NCBI GenBank assembly: GCA_009904015.1
Contig: WYEQ01000014.1
Span: 34,615 to 98,614 of the forward strand
Reading direction: 5' to 3'
Source: Desulfurococcales archaeon
GTDB lineage: Archaea; Thermoproteota; Thermoprotei_A; Sulfolobales; Fervidicoccaceae
DNA length: 64,000 nt
Positions 25,893 through 33,801 of this stretch are shown here, in pieces. The position numbers and the translations under genes were made by a program. Each line of letters begins with the position of its first letter. Position 1 is the stretch's first letter. Below the pieces are notes generated by a model. The model saw nothing but the letters and a program-made list of their open reading frames with translations, was not told where the DNA came from and made no database searches.

Positions 25893-26830
25893 CTCGCTTT
25901 TTCCTCCAACAACGAGAGTACTTGGTGTATACTCATAGTTCTCAGTTCTTCTCTGCCACTAAGAGATTCCCAGATAATCAGTGGTACTCCGGCCGGGCTT
26001 GTAACTCCTTTCTCCGTTATAATGGCATCTATGTACTGCGGTCTGGTAACATCCATTAGTGGCGCCTTCACAAGTACATTTGGGTATAAGAGGTCCTTGG
26101 GGAAACCGAGCAGGTCTAGGCTTGCCTCGGGAATTCTGATTAGCTCTCCATAAACAGTCTCGAAGCTAAACTTGTAGGTCCCAGCCAGAACAATCATCCT
26201 CTTCCTCCTATGATAAGAAGCAAGAGCGATCATGCTGGTTCCAATCTTGTTGACCAGCGCTCCATTAGCTGTTATGGCCTCGGCTCCAACCACGACGAGG
26301 CTAACCTTATCGAGGAAGTAGTTCACTGCGCTATCGGTTATCAACGTTGTCTTTAAGCCACGCTCGCTGAGAGCCATGGCTGTATGTAGCCCTTCTCCCC
26401 CAGGCCTAGACTCGGTGACGAAGACTTGTTTTATCTTTCCTTTCTCATGTGCAAGGCTAAGAGTCTTAATAACGGTTGTGCTGTAACTATGAGTTAGAAC
26501 CACGCTGTCATCGGGTATCCTGCGGGAAGCAAGCTGAGCTAGTTCATCAACGCTTCGACGAGAATAATCTACCTCCTCGTCGATTAGCTTCAATAAATCA
26601 TGCAGAGCCTCATCAAAAGAGCGGTCTCTCAGCTCCAAGGCCCTTATCGCAAGCTTCTTTATAGTGTTGACCAGAAGAGCGGATGTTGGTCTCTCCTCGT
26701 AGAATCTTCGTGCAAGGGAAGCGAGATTAGCGTATAGCTCTTTCATGCTTTTTGTCTGAGACAAGCTTTTCTTCATGTAATCAAGGAAGACCATGGCTGC
26801 CTCTGTAGCGCCTGTCCACTGAGCCGTCAT
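25889..26830 (-). CDS. eIF2B-family paralogue without isomerase catalytic residues
   Basis: The 313 residues share the fold of the adjacent isomerase, with parallel motifs LTHSYSTTVIKTL, TESRPGGEG, TDSAV and VVGAEAITANGALVNKIGTSMIALA. The cysteine of THCHST is serine here, and the aspartate of VGADTI is glutamate, so isomerase activity is improbable. It more resembles the archaeal proteins annotated as aIF2B alpha-like, whose role in translation is unsettled. The stop overlaps the start of the isomerase gene by four bases, suggesting a coupled pair and possibly a mixed oligomer. It could also be a metabolite-binding regulator. Confidence 0.82.
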   Translation of the reverse strand: MTAQWTGATEAAMVFLDYMKKSLSQTKSMKELYANLASLARRFYEERPTSALLVNTIKKLAIRALELRDRSFDEALHDLLKLIDEEVDYSRRSVDELAQLASRRIPDDSVVLTHSYSTTVIKTLSLAHEKGKIKQVFVTESRPGGEGLHTAMALSERGLKTTLITDSAVNYFLDKVSLVVVGAEAITANGALVNKIGTSMIALASYHRRKRMIVLAGTYKFSFETVYGELIRIPEASLDLLGFPKDLLYPNVLVKAPLMDVTRPQYIDAIITEKGVTSPAGVPLIIWESLSGREELRTMSIHQVLSLLEEKAR

Positions 26831-26873
26831 AAATCAAACACCTTCTTTTTTCATTATTTATTGTTAACAAAAC

Positions 26874-27554
26874 TTAATATTGATTAGTCCCTTTCCTCCT
26901 AGCCCACATCCATGGGGGGATCCATCCAACAAGCACATACGCGAAGGCCAGTGATAACAGCAGGTAGAAGAACCATGTTATCTCGTCGTAAGGCATGAAG
27001 GCTAGTATTAGAGGGACTACTAGTCTTATTTGCCAGAACGTCCCCTTATTGGTGCTTTGGCCTGGCTCTCCGAGCCTCTTCGCGTAATTGATAGGCAGAA
27101 GGGTTGGCACGAGCAACAATAACATAACTGCCGGGGGGATCACGAGCTTTGATAAATAGCTCGATATAATGACCAAAGTGTGGATGTTTAATGGGAGACC
27201 CGTGAACCAAGTCGAGCTTGGCTTGACCTCCGCTATTCTCCAGTAAGAAACTGTTATGAGCACCGCTCCATATATAATGGATAGGATGCTGCCCGGTGTA
27301 AGCTTCAAGTAAATAATTACGGGAACTATTACCTGGTACAGCCTATCGAACAACCTGTCCAGGAGAGCCCCCTTATCACTCGTGGCATTAAGCTTTCTTG
27401 CAAGATACCCGTCCAGAACATCGAGCGACAAGGCGAGGAAAACCAGGCGAATCGCGAGCAAATCTTGACCCAGGCCAATCAGAAGAATAGCTATTGAGGC
27501 TACAAACCCCATGGTGAGGGTAACAAGGTTGGGGAGAAATTTCTTAGTTAACAT
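26874..27554 (-). CDS. CDP-alcohol phosphatidyltransferase family membrane protein
   Basis: Makes a phospholipid by transferring an alcohol to a CDP-activated lipid. The motif DG-x2-AR-x8-G-x3-D-x3-D is complete: Asp48, Gly49, Ala52, Arg53, Gly62, Asp66 and Asp70. The 226 residues form five to six membrane helices. In archaea such enzymes make archaetidyl-serine, -glycerol or -inositol phosphate; the acceptor alcohol cannot be read from the sequence. It lies between the eIF2B pair and the pyruvoyl decarboxylase gene, on the same strand, with gaps of about 40 bases. Confidence 0.85.
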   Translation of the reverse strand: MLTKKFLPNLVTLTMGFVASIAILLIGLGQDLLAIRLVFLALSLDVLDGYLARKLNATSDKGALLDRLFDRLYQVIVPVIIYLKLTPGSILSIIYGAVLITVSYWRIAEVKPSSTWFTGLPLNIHTLVIISSYLSKLVIPPAVMLLLLVPTLLPINYAKRLGEPGQSTNKGTFWQIRLVVPLILAFMPYDEITWFFYLLLSLAFAYVLVGWIPPWMWARRKGTNQY

Positions 27555-27593
27555 GAGAAAAAACCTTTCATGAGTTTATTTGAGAAATAAAAA

Positions 27594-27992
27594 CTATACT
27601 AAGCTCCTATCAGCATACCCCTTAACCACGTACTTAGCTTCGAGCTTATCAACGATGTAATCGAAGGCCTTCTCTGGCTGGCTGGCCTCACCGCATGCAT
27701 ATACATCTATTGTAGCGAAACCGTACTCAGGCCATGTATGAATAGATATGTGGCTCTCAACTATTACTCCAATAACGGTTACGCCTGGATTAAGCTTCCA
27801 TGACTTTACGTCTAGCAACGTCATGTTGCCTACTTTGGCTGCTTCAATAACTAGGTTTGTTAGGAAGGCCTCGTCCATCAGCTTATCTGGATTACACTCC
27901 ATAGCGCTCCCATACACATGCTTGCCAAACACTCTGTAGTTCCTGGCGCTCTTCTCCTCGATAGTGATGAATGGAGCTTTTACCTCCATCAT
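27594..27992 (-). CDS. S-adenosylmethionine/arginine decarboxylase-family proenzyme (pyruvoyl)
   Basis: A small self-cleaving decarboxylase of polyamine synthesis. The cleavage site is VESHISIHTWPEYGFATIDVYACG: the serine after Glu becomes the pyruvoyl group, with the active-site His and Cys downstream. In crenarchaea two paralogues exist, one for S-adenosylmethionine and one for arginine, and they differ only subtly. I favour S-adenosylmethionine decarboxylase (SpeH type) but cannot decide. ATG at 27992 follows a GGGGGGTT run that serves as ribosome-binding site; ATG at 28004 is an alternative. The divergent cytidine deaminase gene starts 54 bases away. Confidence 0.87.
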   Translation of the reverse strand: MMEVKAPFITIEEKSARNYRVFGKHVYGSAMECNPDKLMDEAFLTNLVIEAAKVGNMTLLDVKSWKLNPGVTVIGVIVESHISIHTWPEYGFATIDVYACGEASQPEKAFDYIVDKLEAKYVVKGYADRSLV

Positions 27993-28046
27993 AGAACCCC
28001 CCATTTAAATACCCATCCCCTAGATTTTAAAAATATCGGTGGTAAA

Positions 28047-28436
28047 ATGCAAGAGCTCATCGAGCTAGCAAAGAAAGCGCTGGCTAACTCGTACTCACCG
28101 TACTCAAACTTCAGGGTTGCAAGTGCTGTGAAAACAAAGTCCGGTAAAACGTACACTGGGGTGAACATAGAGAACAGTAGCTATGGGCTAACCATATGCG
28201 CTGAGAGGGTAGCTGTATCAAAGGCTGTATCTGAGGGAGACAGGGATATAGAAACCGTGGTCGTCTACACGGATACCGACGAACCTACTCCACCCTGCGG
28301 CGCATGCAGGCAGTTCATAGCTGAGTTTAACAGGGAAGCAAACATAATTATCGCTTGGAGAAAAGGAGTAAAGCAGGTGAACCTAAAAGACCTATTACCA
28401 CTAGCTTTTACAGGCGAGAAGCTAGGGAAAACGTGA
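28047..28436 (+). CDS. cdd: Cytidine deaminase
   Basis: Deaminates cytidine and deoxycytidine for pyrimidine salvage. The 129-residue protein from ATG 28047 is the usual length of the homotetrameric type. It begins with the conserved SYSPYSNFRVASA, has NIENSSYGLTICAERVAV with the catalytic CAE motif, and the zinc-binding PPCGACRQF. The frame is open upstream to 27918, but that part is antisense to the divergent decarboxylase gene. GGTGG lies just before the chosen start. The nucleotidyltransferase-like gene starts one base after the stop. Confidence 0.94.
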   Translation: MQELIELAKKALANSYSPYSNFRVASAVKTKSGKTYTGVNIENSSYGLTICAERVAVSKAVSEGDRDIETVVVYTDTDEPTPPCGACRQFIAEFNREANIIIAWRKGVKQVNLKDLLPLAFTGEKLGKT

Positions 28437-28437
28437 A

Positions 28438-29427
28438 ATGAACCGAGCAGTTATTCTTGACCACGACTATGTGGTTGACAAGTACCTAAACGTCTACCAG
28501 GTTGTAGGGGGATCCATAAACGAATGGATAATTCCTGTTATCCATAAGTACAGGGTTAGCAGGGAGAAGGTTTTCCTCGGTGGAAGAGGATTCGGTTTAG
28601 CGAGGCTCTTCGAAAAGTACACGCCGCGTGTAGCTAGTATAAGCAAGAAGAAAATTTTCCTCAGCTTCATCAAGGCGAGCCAGCCTTTCATCACGCCCAT
28701 AGAGATTAAGGAGTACTTCTCGCCCCGAATAGCCGTATCGCGCTTAATAAGAAGAGCTGGTGATGCCCTCGAGAAGAAAGCCGTTGAGCTAATCTCAATG
28801 CTCATTGATGCAGGAATAAGTATGTCCGAGCTAGGAGTAACCGGTAGCTTAATGATGGGTATTCATAACCCAAGTATAAGTGATATAGACCTTGTTGTCT
28901 ATGATTGCCGGCTGGTCGATGAGATAAAGCAGGCAGGGATACTCACCCCGTTTAGTAATGGTCTACGCAGGAAATGGGCTGAGCAACAGTCAAGGAGGCT
29001 CGGCATCCCCATATCCATCGCTGAGAGGCTGTACAACCCCTGCAGAAGAGCTCTGTTCAAGGGAACACAAGTATCCGTGATACCTGTCTCCCGCAGACCA
29101 GGCTGGCTCAGCGTACCGGACCTCTCAAGAGCCACTTATCTCGGAGACCTTGAGGCGATTGTTAAGCTGGACATAAATGATTGCAATTACATGTACTATC
29201 CCCATGTTTTCCGAGGCGAGGTTATAGCTAGCAACAGGAAAATAAGCGAAAAAAGAAATGCAACTATAGTTAGTTATGAAAGCTTATACTCATTTATAAG
29301 CACCGAAACCAAGCTCGCGAAAGCAAGAGGCGTGAGCTACTTGCTCGACAATACCGTAGTTACAGTGATTGGAGGAAGAGAAACAACGAGCTACATATAC
29401 CCGCTGGGCTCAAGCTCAGATTCATGA
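28438..29427 (+). CDS. Predicted nucleotidyltransferase (COG1665-like)
   Basis: The 329 residues contain a minimal nucleotidyltransferase core, GVTGSLMMGIHNPSISDIDLVVY, the GS...D-x-D pattern. It is placed unusually far into the protein (about residue 140) after an N-terminal domain. The C-terminal half has beta-rich segments and the motif TYLGDLEAIVKLDINDCN. The family is conserved in crenarchaea without known substrate. It starts one base after cdd, so nucleotide or nucleic-acid metabolism is plausible, but the sequence gives no more than that. Confidence 0.75.
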   Translation: MNRAVILDHDYVVDKYLNVYQVVGGSINEWIIPVIHKYRVSREKVFLGGRGFGLARLFEKYTPRVASISKKKIFLSFIKASQPFITPIEIKEYFSPRIAVSRLIRRAGDALEKKAVELISMLIDAGISMSELGVTGSLMMGIHNPSISDIDLVVYDCRLVDEIKQAGILTPFSNGLRRKWAEQQSRRLGIPISIAERLYNPCRRALFKGTQVSVIPVSRRPGWLSVPDLSRATYLGDLEAIVKLDINDCNYMYYPHVFRGEVIASNRKISEKRNATIVSYESLYSFISTETKLAKARGVSYLLDNTVVTVIGGRETTSYIYPLGSSSDS

Positions 29428-29465
29428 ATAACTAGTAGCTAATGTCCTATTGAGAACAAAGGCTT

Positions 29466-30449
29466 CTAGTCCATAACAATCGATTTTCTAAGGCTCTCCT
29501 TAAACTTTTTTACATCCCGAGTTAACAGAAACAAGCTTACCAAGCCCGTCGATACGTAGAACAAGACAAATGATAGCCTAGCCCTCAGTGCGCCCAAGAT
29601 ACCTAGCACCTCGACTAAGCCAAGCTCATAAAAACCACTTCCACCCGGGGTTGGAAAAGATGATAGCACGTAAAGCGAGCTACCAACAAGCAAAACCTCG
29701 AATAAACCGATATCCTCGCTAACACCAGATACAAGCAAAGCCGATAGCCCAACTAATATAAAAGACAATAATCCCAACACAAAGGAAACAATAAAGATTA
29801 CTGGATTAGTTATGGTTAACCTAACACCTTCCTGGAAATCCCTGACTCTTCTATCAATCATTGCTGACCTAGAAGCCACAGCTCTGAATCGCTTATACAC
29901 GCCGTTCATAATCCTGTTTATAACGGAGTTCCTGAAGATAACGAGATATATGCCTGAGACCCAAAGCAACGCAATAACAATGGAGGAAGCAAGAGCTAAG
30001 ACAGAGGCTTTCTCAGCAATAAAGAATAAAGCGATATTTACGGCTGCAGCTACAAGCGCGTCTACCATAGATGTAATCAAGCCAGAGCCAATGAACTTTT
30101 CTATGGGGTATGGATACCTCGAGGAAAGAGCCACTGCCTGGGCAGGAACTGTTCCAAAGCTAGACGGCGTGAAAAGGCCCGCGAGATTGCCTACTAAGCG
30201 GGACAGCACGAATGATGAAACTGACAGCTTATTGTCTTTGAGAAGATACTCCGCGACAATCTTTAATCTCAGTCCCCTAAGTATTTCCACTAGTAACATT
30301 ACAACAATGAAGGCTAGAAAGAACCGAGATACTAAAAGCTTCTTGAGCTCGCCTGGACTAATCCCTGATACAACATACATTACTGCTAATACAAGAATCA
30401 CGAAGAGCAGCTGAAACGCTATTACCGCTTCTTTCTTCAACCAAGGCAC
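29466..30449 (-). CDS. Lysylphosphatidylglycerol synthase-type membrane protein (UPF0104, flippase-like)
   Basis: A hydrophobic protein of about 327 residues with eight or so membrane helices. It contains the family segments SRLVGNLAGLFTPSSFGTVPAQAVAL and FPTPGGSGFYELGLV, typical of the LPG_synthase_TM/UPF0104 family. Members are thought to move lipids or lipid-linked molecules across membranes, and many archaeal ones lie near glycosyltransferases. The frame is open to 30608, but that part overlaps the divergent map gene. I prefer GTG at 30449 or TTG at 30440, the latter with GGTG at a good distance. Confidence 0.82.
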   Translation of the reverse strand: MPWLKKEAVIAFQLLFVILVLAVMYVVSGISPGELKKLLVSRFFLAFIVVMLLVEILRGLRLKIVAEYLLKDNKLSVSSFVLSRLVGNLAGLFTPSSFGTVPAQAVALSSRYPYPIEKFIGSGLITSMVDALVAAAVNIALFFIAEKASVLALASSIVIALLWVSGIYLVIFRNSVINRIMNGVYKRFRAVASRSAMIDRRVRDFQEGVRLTITNPVIFIVSFVLGLLSFILVGLSALLVSGVSEDIGLFEVLLVGSSLYVLSSFPTPGGSGFYELGLVEVLGILGALRARLSFVLFYVSTGLVSLFLLTRDVKKFKESLRKSIVMD

Positions 30450-30518
30450 CAGCTCTTTTATTAAAACAATTTTAAGAGCGTTATATCGATTATTCTTAAA
30501 AGGTGTGCATGAATATTG

Positions 30519-31430
30519 ATGGATACAGAGGTCGAGCTGATAAGAAAAGCCGGCAGAATAGCGTGCGAGGCTAAGAAAAAAGCGAAAGAGACGGTCAAGC
30601 CGGGCCAACGCTTACTCGATATAGCACAGCTCATAGAAAGCTTTATAAACAGCATGGGCGGACAGCCCGCTTTCCCCGTGAACATAAGCATCAACTCCGA
30701 GGCAGCTCACTACTCGCCATTAGCTGATGACGAGAAAATTGTGCCTGAAGCATCCATTGTCAAGGTAGACCTTGGAGTATCCGTTGATGGGTACCTAGCT
30801 GACACGGCCATAACCATCGACTTCTCCGGTGAATACGAGGATTTGATTAAAGCCTCGGAGGAAGCATTGAACAAAGCTATCGAGTCCGTAAGCCCAAACA
30901 TAAAGACATCGTTAATAGGGAACATTATAGAAAAAACAATCAAGTCCTATGGCTACAAGCCAATTAGGAATCTATCAGGACACAGCATGAGCAGATACGT
31001 GCTTCACAGCGGAATAAGCATACCAAATGTGGGAGGAGAGATACTATCGCCTACCCTAAAACCGCCTATATTGATAGCTATCGAGCCATTTGCAACAAAT
31101 GGTCTTGGGTTGGTTCTGGAGGGGAAGGACAAAACAATATACAGCTTGACGAGGCAGATTGGGAAAAAAGAAAAGAAGTTCGGAGAACAAGAAATCGATT
31201 TCCTCGTGGAAATCTTCAATGAAAGGAAAAACCTCCCCTTCACTGAGAGATGGTATGCCCGGAAATACTCACTAGACTTTGTCAGACAAACCCTCGTTAA
31301 AGCAGAGAAACAGAGAGTGGTAACCTCGTACCCGGTGCTCATCGAGTCTGCTAACGGCGCTGTATCCCAAGCGGAGGATACCGTGCTGATTCTTGACAAC
31401 GATATCGTGATAACCACTAGGGAATGTTAA
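30519..31430 (+). CDS. map: Methionine aminopeptidase, type II
   Basis: Removes the initiator methionine. The 303 residues show the pita-bread fold with all five metal ligands in the expected segments: VKVDLGVSVDGYLADTAITIDF (two Asp), GHSMSRYVLH (His), IEPFA (Glu) and SQAEDTVLI (Glu). The roughly 60-residue insert after IEPFATNG marks the type II subfamily of archaea and eukaryotes. ATG at 30519 directly follows an alternative TTG at 30516. The downstream RHH-like gene has its own promoter. Confidence 0.95.
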   Translation: MDTEVELIRKAGRIACEAKKKAKETVKPGQRLLDIAQLIESFINSMGGQPAFPVNISINSEAAHYSPLADDEKIVPEASIVKVDLGVSVDGYLADTAITIDFSGEYEDLIKASEEALNKAIESVSPNIKTSLIGNIIEKTIKSYGYKPIRNLSGHSMSRYVLHSGISIPNVGGEILSPTLKPPILIAIEPFATNGLGLVLEGKDKTIYSLTRQIGKKEKKFGEQEIDFLVEIFNERKNLPFTERWYARKYSLDFVRQTLVKAEKQRVVTSYPVLIESANGAVSQAEDTVLILDNDIVITTREC

Positions 31431-31436
31431 GGAAAT

Positions 31437-31477
31437 CTTTATATATTTTGTTATACAAGTTATACTTGTATAACAAA
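31437..31477 (+). promoter_or_regulatory. TATA box and 13-bp-arm palindrome before the RHH-like gene
   Basis: A TATA-like CTTTATATAT lies at 31437-31446. Directly after it TTTGTTATACAAG (31447-31459) and CTTGTATAACAAA (31465-31477) form a perfect inverted repeat with spacer TTATA. Transcription should start about 25 bases after the TATA box, inside the palindrome, so a bound dimer would block RNA polymerase. The gene it precedes has an RHH-like N-terminus, so autorepression is the simplest reading. Confidence 0.65.
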
Positions 31478-31487
31478 GGTGAAAGCC

Positions 31488-32009
31488 ATGTCCACTAACG
31501 AAGAGAAAAAAGGGGAAGAAAGTGAGGGAAAAAAGATAATCGCTATCCGAGGAATAGATGAAAGGCTCTACAAAGAAGCTGCAAGGATATCGAGAGAAAT
31601 AGGCTGGACTATCGGTGAGCTCATAAACCAGTCATTAAAGCTCTTCTTAGCCACCTTCCCCGCACTCACCCAGAAGGTAGCTGAATCCACTGAGCAACTG
31701 GTTGTAAAGCCTACGAAGGAGTTTATAGAGGCAGCCAAAGAAGCTGTGAAGAGACCTCTACTTGATTACTACTTGATTAGTGACCTGGAGGAAGTTGTTT
31801 TGAGCAAAAAAGACTTGGAGGAGCTTGACAAGCCTCTAGTAATAGCATCCGTACAGAAGGTCATCGTTGACAGGGATGTTGACTTTGATTTATTTGACTC
31901 CAAAGTCCTATACCTGCAGTTTGTAGACGAGGTTGTTGTTCCCTCAAACTATCCCAAAGTCCGATTCTACACGAAGCTTAAACACGTGAAGAAGGTATCC
32001 TTCACATAA
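31488..32009 (+). CDS. Ribbon-helix-helix-like protein with unknown C-terminal domain
   Basis: The 173 residues begin with a charged, disordered-looking NEEKKGEESEGKK. They continue IIAIRGIDERLYKEAARISREIG and TIGELINQSLKLFLAT. This has the strand-helix-helix pattern of MetJ/Arc-like DNA-binding proteins. The C-terminal half (DYYLISDLEEVVLSKKDLEEL onward) is beta-rich and not recognised; it resembles a small sensor or solenoid-like domain. ATG at 31488 follows AAAGGTGA; GTG at 31479 is an alternative. The 31-bp palindrome over its promoter supports a role as an autoregulated transcription factor. Confidence 0.65.
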   Translation: MSTNEEKKGEESEGKKIIAIRGIDERLYKEAARISREIGWTIGELINQSLKLFLATFPALTQKVAESTEQLVVKPTKEFIEAAKEAVKRPLLDYYLISDLEEVVLSKKDLEELDKPLVIASVQKVIVDRDVDFDLFDSKVLYLQFVDEVVVPSNYPKVRFYTKLKHVKKVSFT

Positions 32010-32712
32010 TTTTTTTCAAAGCATAAACACACTCTTTGATGTCTTCTGGGCACGAAACTAGAAGAGAATCGAGGTAGACACTACTTTCCTCTACGCACTC
32101 AGCCAGCTTCTCTAATCTGCAGACATCTTCCCTCTGGGGCAGCTTCTTGACAAGCTCCTCGTTACGAGGAGTACTGATTATAAGGTAACCTATTTTCTCT
32201 CCTCCATAAGAATCAGTGAGCCATGATAGCTTTTCTCTTGACTTGTGTGTGACCAGTACGAAGTCGGGATTAAAGCATATTCTCTCCCGGATTTTCTCGA
32301 TGGGGTACCTAAGGCTAAGAATAAACCCTACTTTCATCGCGCTAAGCCTCTCATCACTCCTTATAATTCTTAAGCCCTCCTCAGGGGAAACATCGCTTAC
32401 AGTGCTTCCGCGGTAAGGAGGATCCCCCCTCAGCAACAGCACTTTATCTATTCCTATCAGGTGAGCGCCGTATATCTGGTTTAGAAAACCAACATAAGAA
32501 TAATCGGTTGTCCTGAGGTGAACTGTTGCCCTGAGTCCATGAGCCAGGGCTAAGAAAGCAATAACTATAGAGCTAGCCTTGGGGTACCCCATAGGCGCAT
32601 CGGGTACGTGGACTCTCTCCGACACCTCTTTTATAACGGCGAACTGCTCATCCAGCTTATCTCTAAACCTCGATGGCTGAACCTCAACGTAGAATTTCAA
32701 CTTAACCTCCAA
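32002..32712 (-). CDS. Methylenetetrahydrofolate reductase-like protein
   Basis: The 236 residues look like a shortened MetF TIM barrel: LKFYVEVQPSRF at strand one, VHVPDAPMGYPKASSIVIAF, ATVHLRTTDYSYVGFLNQIYGAHLIGI, and the conserved VLLLRGDPPYRG (GDPP). Related proteins occur in archaea that use folate-like or methanopterin-like carriers; the cofactor and direction are unknown. It is about 60 residues shorter than bacterial MetF. Its end overlaps the convergent RHH-like gene by eight bases. About 480 bases upstream are without a supported gene. Confidence 0.75.
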   Translation of the reverse strand: MEVKLKFYVEVQPSRFRDKLDEQFAVIKEVSERVHVPDAPMGYPKASSIVIAFLALAHGLRATVHLRTTDYSYVGFLNQIYGAHLIGIDKVLLLRGDPPYRGSTVSDVSPEEGLRIIRSDERLSAMKVGFILSLRYPIEKIRERICFNPDFVLVTHKSREKLSWLTDSYGGEKIGYLIISTPRNEELVKKLPQREDVCRLEKLAECVEESSVYLDSLLVSCPEDIKECVYALKKIM

Positions 32713-33194
32713 GAAAAATTTTGTTTATACGTAGAAAAATTTTCCTAAAAACCTCGGGGTCAAGAATATGTTGACTTCCTTTTGCTGGGAAGCAATAATT
32801 CACAAAGGAACTATGGGGTCTCCGATTTTTCCAGCACTGAATCTATGAAGTAGAAATTGGCCAATTGTTTCTTGTTTTCGTGAACTTTCAAAGTAGATAT
32901 GGGGTTAGGTTTTCATATGGCTTGAACTCTGAGGACCTCAACACGTGCTCTGCGAGATATGCCTTTTGACGCCGGAGCCGGTGCCTAAGGATGCCGCCGA
33001 GAACAAGGACATTTAGGACATGTGTTTAGAGAGAGAAGGAAATATAGTTTTAGGAAGTCGCAGCCACTCTACGTCGAGTTGGCTCTCTTTGACGTAGACG
33101 CTACAATTATAAGTAGGCGTATCAATACTTTTTTGAGGCTAAATCAACACCATAAACCATAGGTCTGCTTCTTGAACCTCGGTGATTCAAGAAG
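32713..33194. other. Intergenic region without a supported gene
   Basis: I see no convincing coding frame on either strand in these 480 bases and no RNA fold of a known class. The segment may hold decayed coding DNA, since fragments of open frame with charged residues appear, but I could match none with confidence. The one clear structure is a perfect 9-bp inverted repeat (CTTCTTGAA at 33168-33176 and TTCAAGAAG at 33186-33194) that ends exactly at the ATG of the truncated antiporter gene. Confidence 0.6.
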
Positions 33195-33407
33195 ATGCAG
33201 GAAAATATTATTCAGTTACTACTAATACTATTCATAAGTACATTGCTTGGGTGGATAACAAAGACATCCCTCTACACATCATTTGTAGGCTATGTAGCAG
33301 GAGGAATTATTATAGGAACCCTCTTTACGGTATTGGGGCTAGGGGCTCCGGACACTAGTCAGCTAGAGGGTTTGAAGAGTATTGGTCTGACCTCCTCCCC
33401 GCCATGA
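33195..33407 (+). pseudogene. Truncated cation/proton antiporter, N-terminal fragment
   Basis: About 64 residues from ATG 33195 look like the start of a CPA2/KefB-type antiporter. There is a first hydrophobic helix (IIQLLLILFISTLLGWI), a second with the family-like YVAGGIIIGTLFTVLGL, and a short loop ending near LKSIGL. A full protein would be about 400 residues with a dozen helices. The homology stops at 33386, where TnpB-derived element C begins. The remaining frame (TSSPP) is encoded by the element. Nothing of the rest of the gene is visible before tRNA-Gly, so it has been lost. Confidence 0.7.
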
Positions 33408-33654
33408 ATGGCGAAGGTTCCGCTAGTGCGGGGAGGTTTGGAATTACATCCCTCCCCCGATAGTTCAATTCCGGCCCAGGTCTCCGGCCCGTTACCCCTA
33501 TCCCTCTCGGGACTCGGGGTTATGAATGCTCTAACCATCATCGCCCTAGGCTCAAAGATCTTAAACACCCATCACCTAGAACAATTAAAATAAGAGAGCT
33601 TATAAGCCTTTTATATTTCATCTCCGCCTTAAAAAGAAGAGGCTTTCAGTTGTA
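33386..33654 (-). mobile_element. TnpB-derived miniature element, copy C
   Basis: The minus strand carries the tail of a second TnpB subfamily (RDRGNGPETWAGIELSGEG) and then the right end CCAAACCTCCCCGCACTAGCGG. A hairpin CGCCAT/ATGGCG follows and the terminus is GGAGGAGGTCAG. The left end near 33600-33654 has TATAAGCCTTTTATATTTCA and a GCCT/AGGC hairpin, close to that of copy A. Right-end and interior sequence match copy D at 43.8-44.1 kb. It has no transposase and lies at the point where the antiporter gene is cut off. Confidence 0.8.
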
Positions 33655-33671
33655 ATATATATGTTTTCTGG

Positions 33672-33747
33672 TGCGGCCGCCGGGATTTGAACCCGGGATC
33701 GCCGGCTTGGAAGGCCGGCGTCCTAATCCAGGCTAGACGACGGCCGC
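33672..33747 (-). tRNA. tRNA-Gly (anticodon TCC)
   Basis: A 76-nt cloverleaf on the minus strand. The acceptor is GCGGCCG/CGGCCGC, the anticodon stem GCCGGC/GCCGGC with loop CTTCCAA, and the T arm CCGGG-TTCAAAT-CCCGG. The discriminator is A. The anticodon TCC reads GGA and GGG glycine codons. No intron. It lies between element C and hisS, whose stop is about 55 bases upstream on the same strand. CCA is not encoded. Confidence 0.96.
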
Positions 33748-33801
33748 TCCGTATCTGTGATAGTGCCGAATAGACTTAAATATTTTTAGCTTGCGTGCTT
33801 G

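Noticed and set aside
32913..33130. Decayed TnpB coding sequence in the gap before the antiporter fragment
   Set aside because: Some frames contain charged, TnpB-like words, but I could not place any zinc finger or RuvC motif.
33359..33568. A 69-codon minus-strand frame in element C
   Set aside because: Same reason: the TnpB tail of a relic. The extension into the antiporter fragment is antisense.
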